Assembly (NCBI GenBank): GCA_023133185.1
Contig: JAGLWX010000195.1
Span: 1-5,951 of the forward strand
From: Fidelibacterota bacterium
Lineage (GTDB): Bacteria; Fidelibacterota; UBA2242
Length of the DNA stretch: 5,951 nt
Reading direction: 5' to 3'
Shown: piece by piece, positions 1 through 5,935 of the stretch
Layout of the letters: every line of letters starts with the position of its first letter
Position numbering within the stretch: position 1 is the stretch's first letter
Translations under genes and position numbers: made by a program
Notes under the pieces: model-generated
The model's input: only the letters and a program-made list of their open reading frames with translations
Databases searched by the model: none
Told to the model about the DNA's origin: nothing

Positions 1-2710
1 GTTTTTCGTCCGTCCGGCTGGTTTTTCCTTTTCTCTGAAATAATTTTGTGTCAACTGCAATACCGCGAATACCGGAATCGGCTCGTTTGGAGGCATCTTT
101 TACATCACTGGCTTTCTCTCCGAATATTGCCCGAAGCAGTTTTTCTTCCGGTGTCGGATCGGTTTCACCTTTTGGAGTAACTTTCCCAATCAGGATGTCA
201 TTCGGTATGACTTCAGCCCCGATCCGGATGATACCGTTGGAAACCAGATTTTTCGTGGTATCTTCGCTGACATTTGGTATTTCTTGCGTCAATTCTTCAT
301 TTCCGCGTTTCGTGTCACGAACTTCCAGCTCAAATTCCTTTACATGAACCGACGTAAAAACATCATCCCGGACAAGTCTGTCGCTGAGTACAATTGCATC
401 CTCAAAGTTATATCCGCGCCAGGGCATGAACGCAACGAGCACATTACGACCAAGCGCCAATTCACCCTGATCGGAGGCACAACCATCCGCGATCACATCA
501 CCTTTTTTGACACGATTTCCTTTACGGACTAATGGTTTTTGATTGATTGAAGTATCCTGGTTGGTTCTATGAAATTTAGCTAATTCTACCTTGACTTGCT
601 CCAGACTTTCATCCAACAGAAAATTATCTTGTGAATGTGATCGAATTGAAATATAATCAGCACAAACTTCTTCAACTTCTCCATCGATGGGAGATATAAC
701 CGTCGTTCTGGAATCTTTTGCGACAATTCTTTCCAAACCGGTTCCTACAATCGGACGCTCGGGTTTTAACAGCGGTACAGATTGGCGCTGCATATTTGAA
801 CCCATCAATGCACGGTTAGCATCATCATGTTCAAGAAACGGGATCAGAGCCGCGGAAATCGATACGATCTGGTTCGGAGAGACATCCATATATTTGATGT
901 CCTTCGGTTCAACAATCGGAAACTCGCCTCTGATTCGAGCGCGAACACGTGTCCGTTCGAAGTGATTTTTCTCATTCAGCGGTGCATTCGCCTGTGCGAT
1001 CAACGCACGATCTTCATCATCCGCCGATAAATACTTTACTTTTTTAGTTACCGTTGCAGTACCGTTTTTAATATCTACAACCCGGTAAGGCGCTTCAATA
1101 AAACCAAGGTGATTGACAAAAGCATAGGTTGCCAGCGATGATATCAGACCAATATTAGGACCTTCAGGAGTTTCAATCGGGCAGAGCCTGCCATAATGGG
1201 TATAATGAACGTCACGAACTTCAAAACCGGCTCTTTCCCTGGTAAGACCACCGGGACCTAATGCTGAAACACGACGTTTGTGTGTAATCTCCGCCAGAGG
1301 GTTGGTCTGATCCATGAACTGTGACAACTGGCTGGTGCCATAGAATGAATTGATAACGGATGTTACAATTCTTGAATTGATCAGATCCTGAGGAGTCAGG
1401 TTTTCCGATTCCCGGAGATTCATTCGTTCTTTAATTGTCCGAGCCATACGTGTAAACGCAAGGTTAAACTGGTTTGTCAGCTGTTCTCCAACAGTTCTGA
1501 CTCTTCTATTCCCTAAATGATCAATATCGTCCGGTCCCAGATTGCCTTTCTTCATCTGGACAATGTGCTTCATGATTTCGACAATATCGTCCTTTGTCAG
1601 GACAGTGCTTTCCAGAGGTACATTCAGGTTAAACTTTTTATTGATACGATAGCGACCGACTTGACCGAGGTCATATTTCTTCGGACTAAAAAACAGCCGT
1701 TCTACAAACTTTTTTGCTATCTCCAGATTTGGCGGTTCGCCGGTACGCAAACTGCGATATAAAAAATACAAAGCTGTTTCTTCGTCGTAAGTAGCGGTGT
1801 CTTTTCGGAATGTATTGATGAAAACTGATTTCTCAATCTCGTCATCAGTTGTAAAAACAAGTATTGATTCTACATCATGTTCTTTGCACTTCTTAATAAT
1901 ATCTTTATCAACCGCAATTATCTCTTTAACTTCCAGAATTACTTCACCGGTTTCAGGATCTATAATGCTTTCGGCAAGCGTTTTCCCAACGGCATCTTTG
2001 GCGGCGCTCTGAATATTGACCATCTCGCCAATACCAAACAGTTTCAGGATATCTTCGTTCGTCGGATAACCAAAGGCTCTTAATAATATGGTAGCAGGGA
2101 ATTTGCGGCGCCTGTCAATTATCGCACTAAGAACATCACGCGTATCAATTACAAAATCCACCCACGAACCCCGAAACGGAATCACACGGGCTGTATAAAT
2201 TTTCATACCATTGGTGTGGATACCTTCATCAAAGAATACACCGGGAGACCGCTGTAGCTGACTGACGATCACTCGTTCGGCGCCATTTATAATAAATGTA
2301 CCTTTTTCAGTCATATAGGGTACATTTCCGAAGAAAATATCCTGTTCAATACCGGCGGCATAATTCCCTTTTTCGCCACCTTCTTCACTTATATGCAGAA
2401 CCAAACGAACTTTTAGAGGAACGGTATAACTTACACCACGCTCCAAACACTCTTTAATACAATACCGAGGCTCTCCTATAGTATAATATTTATACTCCAA
2501 AATATAATTGCCATGAGAGTCCTCTACGGGAAATACGTTATGGAATGCTGATTCAATCCCGGTTTTTTTCCTTTCGGTCGGCAATACACCTTTTTGCAGA
2601 AATTCATCAAAGGAGTCAACTTGAACCGCTAAGAGACTTGGCATTTCCTGAACTGAAGAAATCTTTGAAAAAGACTTTCTTCCAGTAGATTTAGGGGGAG
2701 TATTACTCAA
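1..2710 (-). CDS. rpoB: DNA-directed RNA polymerase subunit beta, N-terminal 903 codons (partial at window edge)
   Basis: Beta is one half of the RNA polymerase catalytic core. I translated the whole frame by hand and found no internal stop; it is cut only by the window edge. Visible landmarks: N-terminal FSKI (14-17), SQLQRSPGVFF (150-160), IDRRRK (198-203), YDLGQVGRYRINKK (346-359), the rifampicin region (458-484), CPIETPEGPN (510-519), HDDANRALMG (628-637) and NFED (768-771, matching E. coli E813/D814). The C-terminal part, with the remaining active-site lysines and the clamp contacts, is missing; roughly 350-400 residues should lie outside. The start is TTG at 2710-2708: AAGGAGGG lies 6 nt upstream, an in-frame TGA (2728-2726) closes the frame just before it, and the next ATG (Met23) would remove the conserved FSKI segment. 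It lacks about 49 residues relative to E. coli before the rifampicin region. rpoC would be expected beyond the edge. Confidence 0.98.
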   Translation of the reverse strand, partial: MSNTPPKSTGRKSFSKISSVQEMPSLLAVQVDSFDEFLQKGVLPTERKKTGIESAFHNVFPVEDSHGNYILEYKYYTIGEPRYCIKECLERGVSYTVPLKVRLVLHISEEGGEKGNYAAGIEQDIFFGNVPYMTEKGTFIINGAERVIVSQLQRSPGVFFDEGIHTNGMKIYTARVIPFRGSWVDFVIDTRDVLSAIIDRRRKFPATILLRAFGYPTNEDILKLFGIGEMVNIQSAAKDAVGKTLAESIIDPETGEVILEVKEIIAVDKDIIKKCKEHDVESILVFTTDDEIEKSVFINTFRKDTATYDEETALYFLYRSLRTGEPPNLEIAKKFVERLFFSPKKYDLGQVGRYRINKKFNLNVPLESTVLTKDDIVEIMKHIVQMKKGNLGPDDIDHLGNRRVRTVGEQLTNQFNLAFTRMARTIKERMNLRESENLTPQDLINSRIVTSVINSFYGTSQLSQFMDQTNPLAEITHKRRVSALGPGGLTRERAGFEVRDVHYTHYGRLCPIETPEGPNIGLISSLATYAFVNHLGFIEAPYRVVDIKNGTATVTKKVKYLSADDEDRALIAQANAPLNEKNHFERTRVRARIRGEFPIVEPKDIKYMDVSPNQIVSISAALIPFLEHDDANRALMGSNMQRQSVPLLKPERPIVGTGLERIVAKDSRTTVISPIDGEVEEVCADYISIRSHSQDNFLLDESLEQVKVELAKFHRTNQDTSINQKPLVRKGNRVKKGDVIADGCASDQGELALGRNVLVAFMPWRGYNFEDAIVLSDRLVRDDVFTSVHVKEFELEVRDTKRGNEELTQEIPNVSEDTTKNLVSNGIIRIGAEVIPNDILIGKVTPKGETDPTPEEKLLRAIFGEKASDVKDASKRADSGIRGIAVDTKLFQRKGKTSRTDEK
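1259..1339 (-). other. rpoB: Rifampicin-resistance-determining region of rpoB, wild-type at main resistance positions
   Basis: Residues 458-484 read GTSQLSQFMDQTNPLAEI followed by THKRRVSAL. Aligned with E. coli 507-533 (offset 49), the common resistance positions keep the sensitive residues: Q464 (Q513), D467 (D516), H477 (H526), R480 (R529), S482 (S531) and L484 (L533). Differences from E. coli are conservative (T459, T469, A473, V481). The upstream rifampicin contact V146 is also conserved, as V149. I infer that the polymerase should bind rifampicin. Confidence 0.85.
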
Positions 2711-2716
2711 GAGTAT

Positions 2717-2724
2717 CCCTCCTT
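2717..2724 (-). promoter_or_regulatory. Strong ribosome binding site of rpoB
   Basis: AAGGAGGG lies 6 nt before the TTG codon at 2710. It is close to a perfect anti-Shine-Dalgarno match, and it decides in favour of the TTG start over the internal ATG codon 23, which has no comparable purine tract. Confidence 0.85.
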
Positions 2725-2732
2725 TTCACGTT

Positions 2733-2760
2733 TAAATATCCCCATGAATGGGGATAATTA
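2733..2760 (-). promoter_or_regulatory. Hairpin in the rplL-rpoB gap (candidate attenuator or processing site)
   Basis: On the transcribed strand the arms TAATTATCCCC and GGGGATATTTA pair at 10 of 11 positions, with one T-T mismatch, around the 6-nt loop ATTCAT. The 7 bp next to the loop pair perfectly and include four G-C pairs. No U-tract follows: the next bases are AACGTG and then the rpoB ribosome binding site, so it is not a classical intrinsic terminator. In E. coli the rplL-rpoB gap carries a partial terminator and an RNase III site, so an attenuation or mRNA-processing role is plausible here but unproven. Confidence 0.45.
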
Positions 2761-2812
2761 TTTCAGTTTGTAAAAGCACTGTCATTCAAAAACAATGGCA
2801 AGACTGGCTTGA

Positions 2813-3199
2813 CTATTTAATCTCAACAGTAGCGCCAGCTTCTTCTAATTGTTTTTTCAGACCTTCGGCTTCTTCTTTTGAAACACCTTCTTTTACAGAA
2901 TTCGGAGCACCATCTACGAGATCTTTAGCTTCTTTCAGACCAAGACTGGTAGCAGCTCTGACAACTTTAATGACATTAATCTTCTGAGAACCAATCTCTT
3001 TCAAAACGACATCAAATTCCGTTTGTTCTTCTTCTACGGTTGCGTCAGCGTCTGCGCCTGGAGCTGCAGCTGCTACAGCAACGGGAACAGCGGCTGTTAC
3101 ATTAAACTTATCTTCGATCTCTTTAATCAGTTCAGAAATCTCCAGCATATTGGCTTTTTCTAGATATGCAAGAACGTTTGCCCTTGTTATGTCTGCCAT
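2813..3199 (-). CDS. rplL: 50S ribosomal protein L7/L12
   Basis: L7/L12 is the multi-copy stalk protein that recruits translation GTPases (EF-Tu, EF-G, IF2) to the ribosome. At 128 aa it has a normal length. The layout is clear: an N-terminal dimerisation and L10-binding helix pair (about 1-33), an Ala/Val/Pro hinge (about 35-57, including AAVPVAVAAAAPGADADA) and the globular C-terminal domain (58-128). Factor-contact residues known from E. coli are kept: K73, I74, I77, K78, R81 and K92. The domain ends in the family-typical EEAGATVEIK. The ATG start is preceded by AGGAGG, 10 nt upstream. It lies 35 nt after rplJ, whose product it binds, and ends in TAG. The 102-nt gap to rpoB is the longest in the cluster. 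Identification is secure. Confidence 0.99.
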   Translation of the reverse strand: MADITRANVLAYLEKANMLEISELIKEIEDKFNVTAAVPVAVAAAAPGADADATVEEEQTEFDVVLKEIGSQKINVIKVVRAATSLGLKEAKDLVDGAPNSVKEGVSKEEAEGLKKQLEEAGATVEIK

Positions 3200-3234
3200 G
3201 TCTTAATTTCCTCCTTTTACTGCAAACTGTTTTC

Positions 3235-3753
3235 TTATTTCTTCTCACTTAGTGACTTCAGCACGCCCACCATCTGACTCATTTGTGCTTTTAAAGTACC
3301 AACAAATTTACTCATCGGGGCGGCAAATGTACCGACTAACTGCGATAACAGTACTTCGCGAGTCGGTAAGTTTATTATAGTACTGATCCGATCAGTGCCA
3401 TATAATTCTTTTTCAAAAATACAACCGGTAATAATCAGGTTTTTAAGTTTATTTTTTTTAATAAACCTGGATATAATTTTCCCCGGAGATACGGGGTCTT
3501 CATAACTTAAGGCAATGCCCATCTGCCCATCCATCAAGGTGTCAATAGATTCAAATCCCGCCTGCCGGGCAGCGATTCGGGACAGTGTTTTTTTAGCAAC
3601 TCTATATTCAATATTTGCGGAATGAAGCTCTCTACGCAAATCATTAAACTGTTCAACATTCATCCCTTTGTAATTAGTAAAATAGATGCCTCTTGCCCTG
3701 GCAAATTTATCAGTAACCTCTTCAACAATCTTCAGATTTTTCTTACTTGGCAT
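3235..3753 (-). CDS. rplJ: 50S ribosomal protein L10
   Basis: L10 anchors the L7/L12 stalk on 23S rRNA next to L11. The 172-aa product has the usual N-terminal RNA-binding domain: a KGM turn (29-31), then FNDLRREL (36-43) and YRVAKKTL (50-57). The long C-terminal helix holds the L12 dimers. That helix carries three copies of the pattern S-[QK]-[LFM]-V-G-[TV]-[FL], starting at residues 137, 148 and 159, which suggests three L12-dimer sites. The ATG start has GAGGAG 5 nt upstream. The gene begins only 24 nt after rplA, so no separate L10 leader can fit between them. It ends in TAA. As in other bacteria it is directly followed by rplL, encoding its binding partner. Confidence 0.98.
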   Translation of the reverse strand: MPSKKNLKIVEEVTDKFARARGIYFTNYKGMNVEQFNDLRRELHSANIEYRVAKKTLSRIAARQAGFESIDTLMDGQMGIALSYEDPVSPGKIISRFIKKNKLKNLIITGCIFEKELYGTDRISTIINLPTREVLLSQLVGTFAAPMSKFVGTLKAQMSQMVGVLKSLSEKK

Positions 3754-3777
3754 AATAACTCCTCAATCCGTTTACTG

Positions 3778-4464
3778 TTACAATATGGTGGTTTTGTCCA
3801 CTCGCACACCAGGTCCCATTGTTGTTGTAAGGGTTAATTTTTTAAAATAAACTCCTTTAGTTGCAGAGGGTCTCATGCGCATCAGAGTCGCAATCAGGGT
3901 TTTAATATTATCGGCAAGATTCTCGATGGAAAATGATTTTTTACCGACTGGTGTATGAATAATACCGTTTTTATCAACACGGATTTCAATACGCCCTGCC
4001 TTTACATCTTTTACTGCGGCTTCAATATCCACCGTGACCGTACCCGTTTTCGGGTTGGGCATCAATCCTTTAGGTCCCAGAATACGCCCTAATTTACCAA
4101 CCTGTCCCATAGTATCCGGAGTTGCGATAATTACATCTACGTCGCTCCATCCTTTTTGGATTTTTTCGATATACTCCTCCACTCCGACATAATCGGCTCC
4201 GGCTTTTTGAGCTTCCTCCTGCTTGGATTTTGTCATCACCAGCACTCGAACCTGACGCCCGGTACCATGTGGATAGGAAACCGTTCCACGAATATTCTGG
4301 TCGGCATGCTTGGGATCAACTCCCAAATTTACGTGGGCTTCAAAGGTTTCGTCAAATTTTGTCCCCTCGATAGTTTTCAACAGATTAATGGCTTCTTCAA
4401 GGGAGTAATCTTTATTTCGATCGACTTTTTTATAATTGTTTTCTACCCTTTTCGAGACTTTCAT
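3778..4464 (-). CDS. rplA: 50S ribosomal protein L1
   Basis: L1 forms the mobile L1 stalk that helps deacylated tRNA leave the E site; in several bacteria it also represses translation of its own operon. The 228-aa length is normal. Domain I is split between the N-terminus (about 1-67) and the C-terminal part (about 160-228), with domain II in between. The family signature LGRILGPKGLMPNPKTGTV spans 125-143, and the conserved TMGPG motif is at 215-219. ATG is preceded by AGAGGA about 9 nt upstream, which overlaps the end of rplK; the gap to rplK is 13 nt, consistent with L11 and L1 being made from one message. It ends in TAA. I did not find a clear L1-binding mimic in the mRNA. Confidence 0.99.
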   Translation of the reverse strand: MKVSKRVENNYKKVDRNKDYSLEEAINLLKTIEGTKFDETFEAHVNLGVDPKHADQNIRGTVSYPHGTGRQVRVLVMTKSKQEEAQKAGADYVGVEEYIEKIQKGWSDVDVIIATPDTMGQVGKLGRILGPKGLMPNPKTGTVTVDIEAAVKDVKAGRIEIRVDKNGIIHTPVGKKSFSIENLADNIKTLIATLMRMRPSATKGVYFKKLTLTTTMGPGVRVDKTTIL

Positions 4465-4477
4465 ATAGCTGAATCCT

Positions 4478-4903
4478 CTATTCTTTGATCGTAATGCCCA
4501 TGCTGCGGGCCGTTCCTTTTATCATTTCCATTGCACATTCAACAGTGTTTGCATTCAGATCGGGCATTTTTAATTCGGCGATTTCCCTGACCTGATTCAA
4601 ATCTACTGAACCTACTTTACTTTTATTAGGTTCGCCTGATGCTTTATCCAGTTTTGCTGCTTTCTTGAGAAGTACTGCCGCCGGTGGTGTTTTGGTTATA
4701 AACGAGAAAGACCGGTCAGCATATACCGTAATTACGACCGGGATTATTAACCCCGTTTTATCCTGAGTTCTCGCATTGAACGCTTTACAAAATTCGACGA
4801 TGTTTACACCATGCTGACCCAATGCCGGACCAACTGGTGGCGAGGGACTGGCCTTCCCTGCTTCAATATGTAGTTTGATTAACGCTGCAACCTTTTTTGC
4901 CAT
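4478..4903 (-). CDS. rplK: 50S ribosomal protein L11
   Basis: L11 binds the GTPase-associated region of 23S rRNA with L10, and is needed for factor function and for RelA activation in bacteria that have it. The 141-aa protein is colinear with the E. coli protein. The N-terminal domain (about 1-70) holds the proline-rich PSPPVGPALGQ segment (20-30), the site of thiostrepton-class interaction. The linker TKTPPAAVLLKKAA is at 70-83, and the C-terminal RNA-binding domain ends with GTARSMGI (130-137). Start: ATG with AGGTGA 4 nt upstream; this ribosome binding site overlaps the TAG stop of nusG, so the two genes are probably translationally coupled. It ends in TAG. Confidence 0.99.
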   Translation of the reverse strand: MAKKVAALIKLHIEAGKASPSPPVGPALGQHGVNIVEFCKAFNARTQDKTGLIIPVVITVYADRSFSFITKTPPAAVLLKKAAKLDKASGEPNKSKVGSVDLNQVREIAELKMPDLNANTVECAMEMIKGTARSMGITIKE

Positions 4904-4911
4904 AATATCAC

Positions 4912-5439
4912 CTATTTCTCCAATTCAACCTGTAAAAAGTCTAATTCCACCGGTGTTGGACGGCCAAAAATACTAACCATCACTTTCAATTTATGTTTAT
5001 CCTCGTTGATTTCCTGGACGACTCCCCTGAAATCAATAAACGGACCGTCAACCACTTTTACCGGATCACCCATCTTAAAGGGTGTAGCCATGATTTCACG
5101 ACCGTCTTTTTTCTCAACCTCACCCATTACTCGTTTAATTTCTTCGGGCTTTAAAGGAAGGGGGTTTCCTTTCGCTCCGACAAACGACATAACTCCGGGA
5201 ATATTTTCAACGAGATATTGAGATTCTTTTGTAATTTCCATATTAACCAGTACGTAACCCGGAAAAAAGACTTTATTACGCACCCGTTTTTTTCCTTCCC
5301 GCATCTCCATGATATTTTCCGAGGGTACCAATACTTCCGGAATCATCTCCTTCATGCCGGCGTGCTCCGCCTCCAGAAGAATCGCCTCCCGTACTTTCTT
5401 TTCTTTTCCTGAATAGCACTTTAGAACATACCAATCCAT
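4912..5439 (-). CDS. nusG: Transcription termination/antitermination factor NusG
   Basis: NusG binds RNA polymerase through its NGN domain and uses its KOW domain to contact Rho or ribosomal protein S10. The 175-aa product begins MDWYVLKCYSGKEKK and has the NGN core with FFPGYVLV (58-65). The KOW domain starts near residue 123 (GDPVKVVDGPFIDFRG), followed by FGRPTPVELDF (158-168). There is no insertion like the extra domain seen in some NusG proteins. A GTG two codons upstream (5445, giving MIMDWYV) is possible, but I prefer the ATG: family members usually start just before the WYV segment, and a weak GAG motif sits 5 nt before the ATG whereas nothing convincing precedes the GTG. secE ends 7 nt upstream, and the stop is TAG. 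Confidence 0.97.
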   Translation of the reverse strand: MDWYVLKCYSGKEKKVREAILLEAEHAGMKEMIPEVLVPSENIMEMREGKKRVRNKVFFPGYVLVNMEITKESQYLVENIPGVMSFVGAKGNPLPLKPEEIKRVMGEVEKKDGREIMATPFKMGDPVKVVDGPFIDFRGVVQEINEDKHKLKVMVSIFGRPTPVELDFLQVELEK

Positions 5440-5446
5440 GATCACT

Positions 5447-5629
5447 CTATAATATTACATTTACAAGTTTAGATAAAATTAAATCAACAAGAAAAAGAAA
5501 TACAGACAAGATCAGCGACAGCATCAGAACCACAATAGTGGATCCCTTTAACTCCTGCCATGTCGGCCATGACACCTTTTTCATTTCAAACACTACGCCG
5601 TCAAAAAAATTCTGAATCTTTTTAAACAT
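5447..5629 (-). CDS. secE: Preprotein translocase subunit SecE
   Basis: SecE clamps SecY in the SecYEG protein-export channel of the inner membrane. This is the short bacterial form, 60 aa with one membrane span. The amphipathic N-terminal helix contains the conserved EMKKVSWPTWQEL segment (15-27), followed by a hydrophobic span at about 31-56 (TIVVLMLSLILSVFLFLVDL and onward). The correct start is the ATG at 5629, with GGGG 8 nt upstream. A longer frame opening at 5743 is an artefact, because its first residues are the translated tRNA-Trp gene. The gene lies 56 nt after tRNA-Trp and 7 nt before nusG, the classic secE-nusG pair. It ends in TAG. Confidence 0.97.
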   Translation of the reverse strand: MFKKIQNFFDGVVFEMKKVSWPTWQELKGSTIVVLMLSLILSVFLFLVDLILSKLVNVIL

Positions 5630-5641
5630 TTCCACTTCCCC

Positions 5642-5655
5642 TATTTTGCAAAATA
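5642..5655. repeat. 14-nt perfect AT-rich palindrome upstream of secE
   Basis: TATTTTGCAAAATA reads the same on both strands and ends 12 nt before the secE ATG, directly against the GGGG of its ribosome binding site. As RNA it could form only a weak 5-bp stem. A protein-binding site or chance are both possible in this AT-rich gap; no function can be assigned. Confidence 0.4.
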
Positions 5656-5685
5656 TCTGGAAAGATGCGAATAAGAATTTCGTAG

Positions 5686-5758
5686 CAGGTGAGGCAGGAA
5701 TTGAACCCGCAACCCCTGGTTTTGGAGACCAGTGCTCTACCAATTGAGCTACTCACCT
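5686..5758 (-). tRNA. trnW: tRNA-Trp, anticodon CCA
   Basis: The 73-nt gene folds into a complete cloverleaf: acceptor stem AGGTGAG with CTCACCT (7 bp); D arm GCTC/GAGC; anticodon stem CTGGT/ACCAG with loop CTCCAAA and anticodon CCA at 5725-5723; variable loop GGGTT; and a T arm GCGGG/CCTGC with loop TTCAATT (one G-U pair). The discriminator base is G, as expected for bacterial tRNA-Trp. The 3' CCA is not encoded (CTA follows), so it must be added by a CCA-adding enzyme. It sits 10 nt after rpmG and 56 nt before secE, with no room for its own promoter, so it is probably cut from the operon transcript by RNase P and 3' processing enzymes. The anticodon reads UGG only, which fits the standard code. 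Confidence 0.98.
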
Positions 5759-5768
5759 GTAAAAACAT

Positions 5769-5918
5769 TTATCTGGTTTCCTTATGCATTGTATGTTTTT
5801 TACACCAACGACAGTATTTTTTATACTCTACGCGCGACGGATGCAGTTTTTTATTCTTATCAGTCGTATAATTGCGACATTTACAGATGTTACATTCCAG
5901 CGTAATAATTTCTCGCAT
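5769..5918 (-). CDS. rpmG: 50S ribosomal protein L33, zinc-ribbon form
   Basis: L33 is a small large-subunit protein near the E site. The 49-codon gene (MREIITLECNICK, then NYTTDKNKK, ending HKETR) matches the family in length and motifs. Two CxxC knuckles are present, C9/C12 and C36/C39 (CRWC), so this is the zinc-binding (C+) paralogue type. An extra cysteine, C14, sits next to the first knuckle. Start: ATG at 5918 with AAAGGG 7 nt upstream; stop: TAA. It lies 17 nt after the probable tuf stop and 10 nt before tRNA-Trp, an arrangement known from many bacteria. Confidence 0.97.
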   Translation of the reverse strand: MREIITLECNICKCRNYTTDKNKKLHPSRVEYKKYCRWCKKHTMHKETR

Positions 5919-5935
5919 TGTTTAACCCTTTGTGA

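Noticed and set aside
48..532. Plus-strand open frames opposite rpoB (also others up to about 2083)
   Set aside because: They lie antisense to the intact, strongly conserved rpoB frame, show no recognisable protein family and have no supporting context.
1259..1339. Possible rifampicin resistance
   Set aside because: All main resistance positions keep the sensitive residue; the remaining differences are conservative lineage changes.
2711..2812. Internal promoter for rpoB in the rplL-rpoB gap
   Set aside because: TTGAAT and TTTACA look like -35 boxes, but no acceptable -10 box follows at 16-18 nt. There is also no clear Bacteroidota-type TAnnTTTG element.
2748..2987. 79-aa plus-strand open frame over the rplL 3' end
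   Set aside because: It is antisense to rplL, and its first codons fall in the hairpin. It has no family resemblance.
4156..4488. 110-aa plus-strand open frame with a hydrophobic-looking sequence
   Set aside because: It is an antisense shadow of rplA. Phe/Ile-rich shadow peptides are expected opposite Lys/Glu/Asp-rich ribosomal proteins.
5630..5743. N-terminal extension of secE starting MVEHWSPKPGVAGSIP
   Set aside because: These residues are the tRNA-Trp gene and its trailer read as protein. The true SecE begins at the ATG at 5629, behind its own ribosome binding site.
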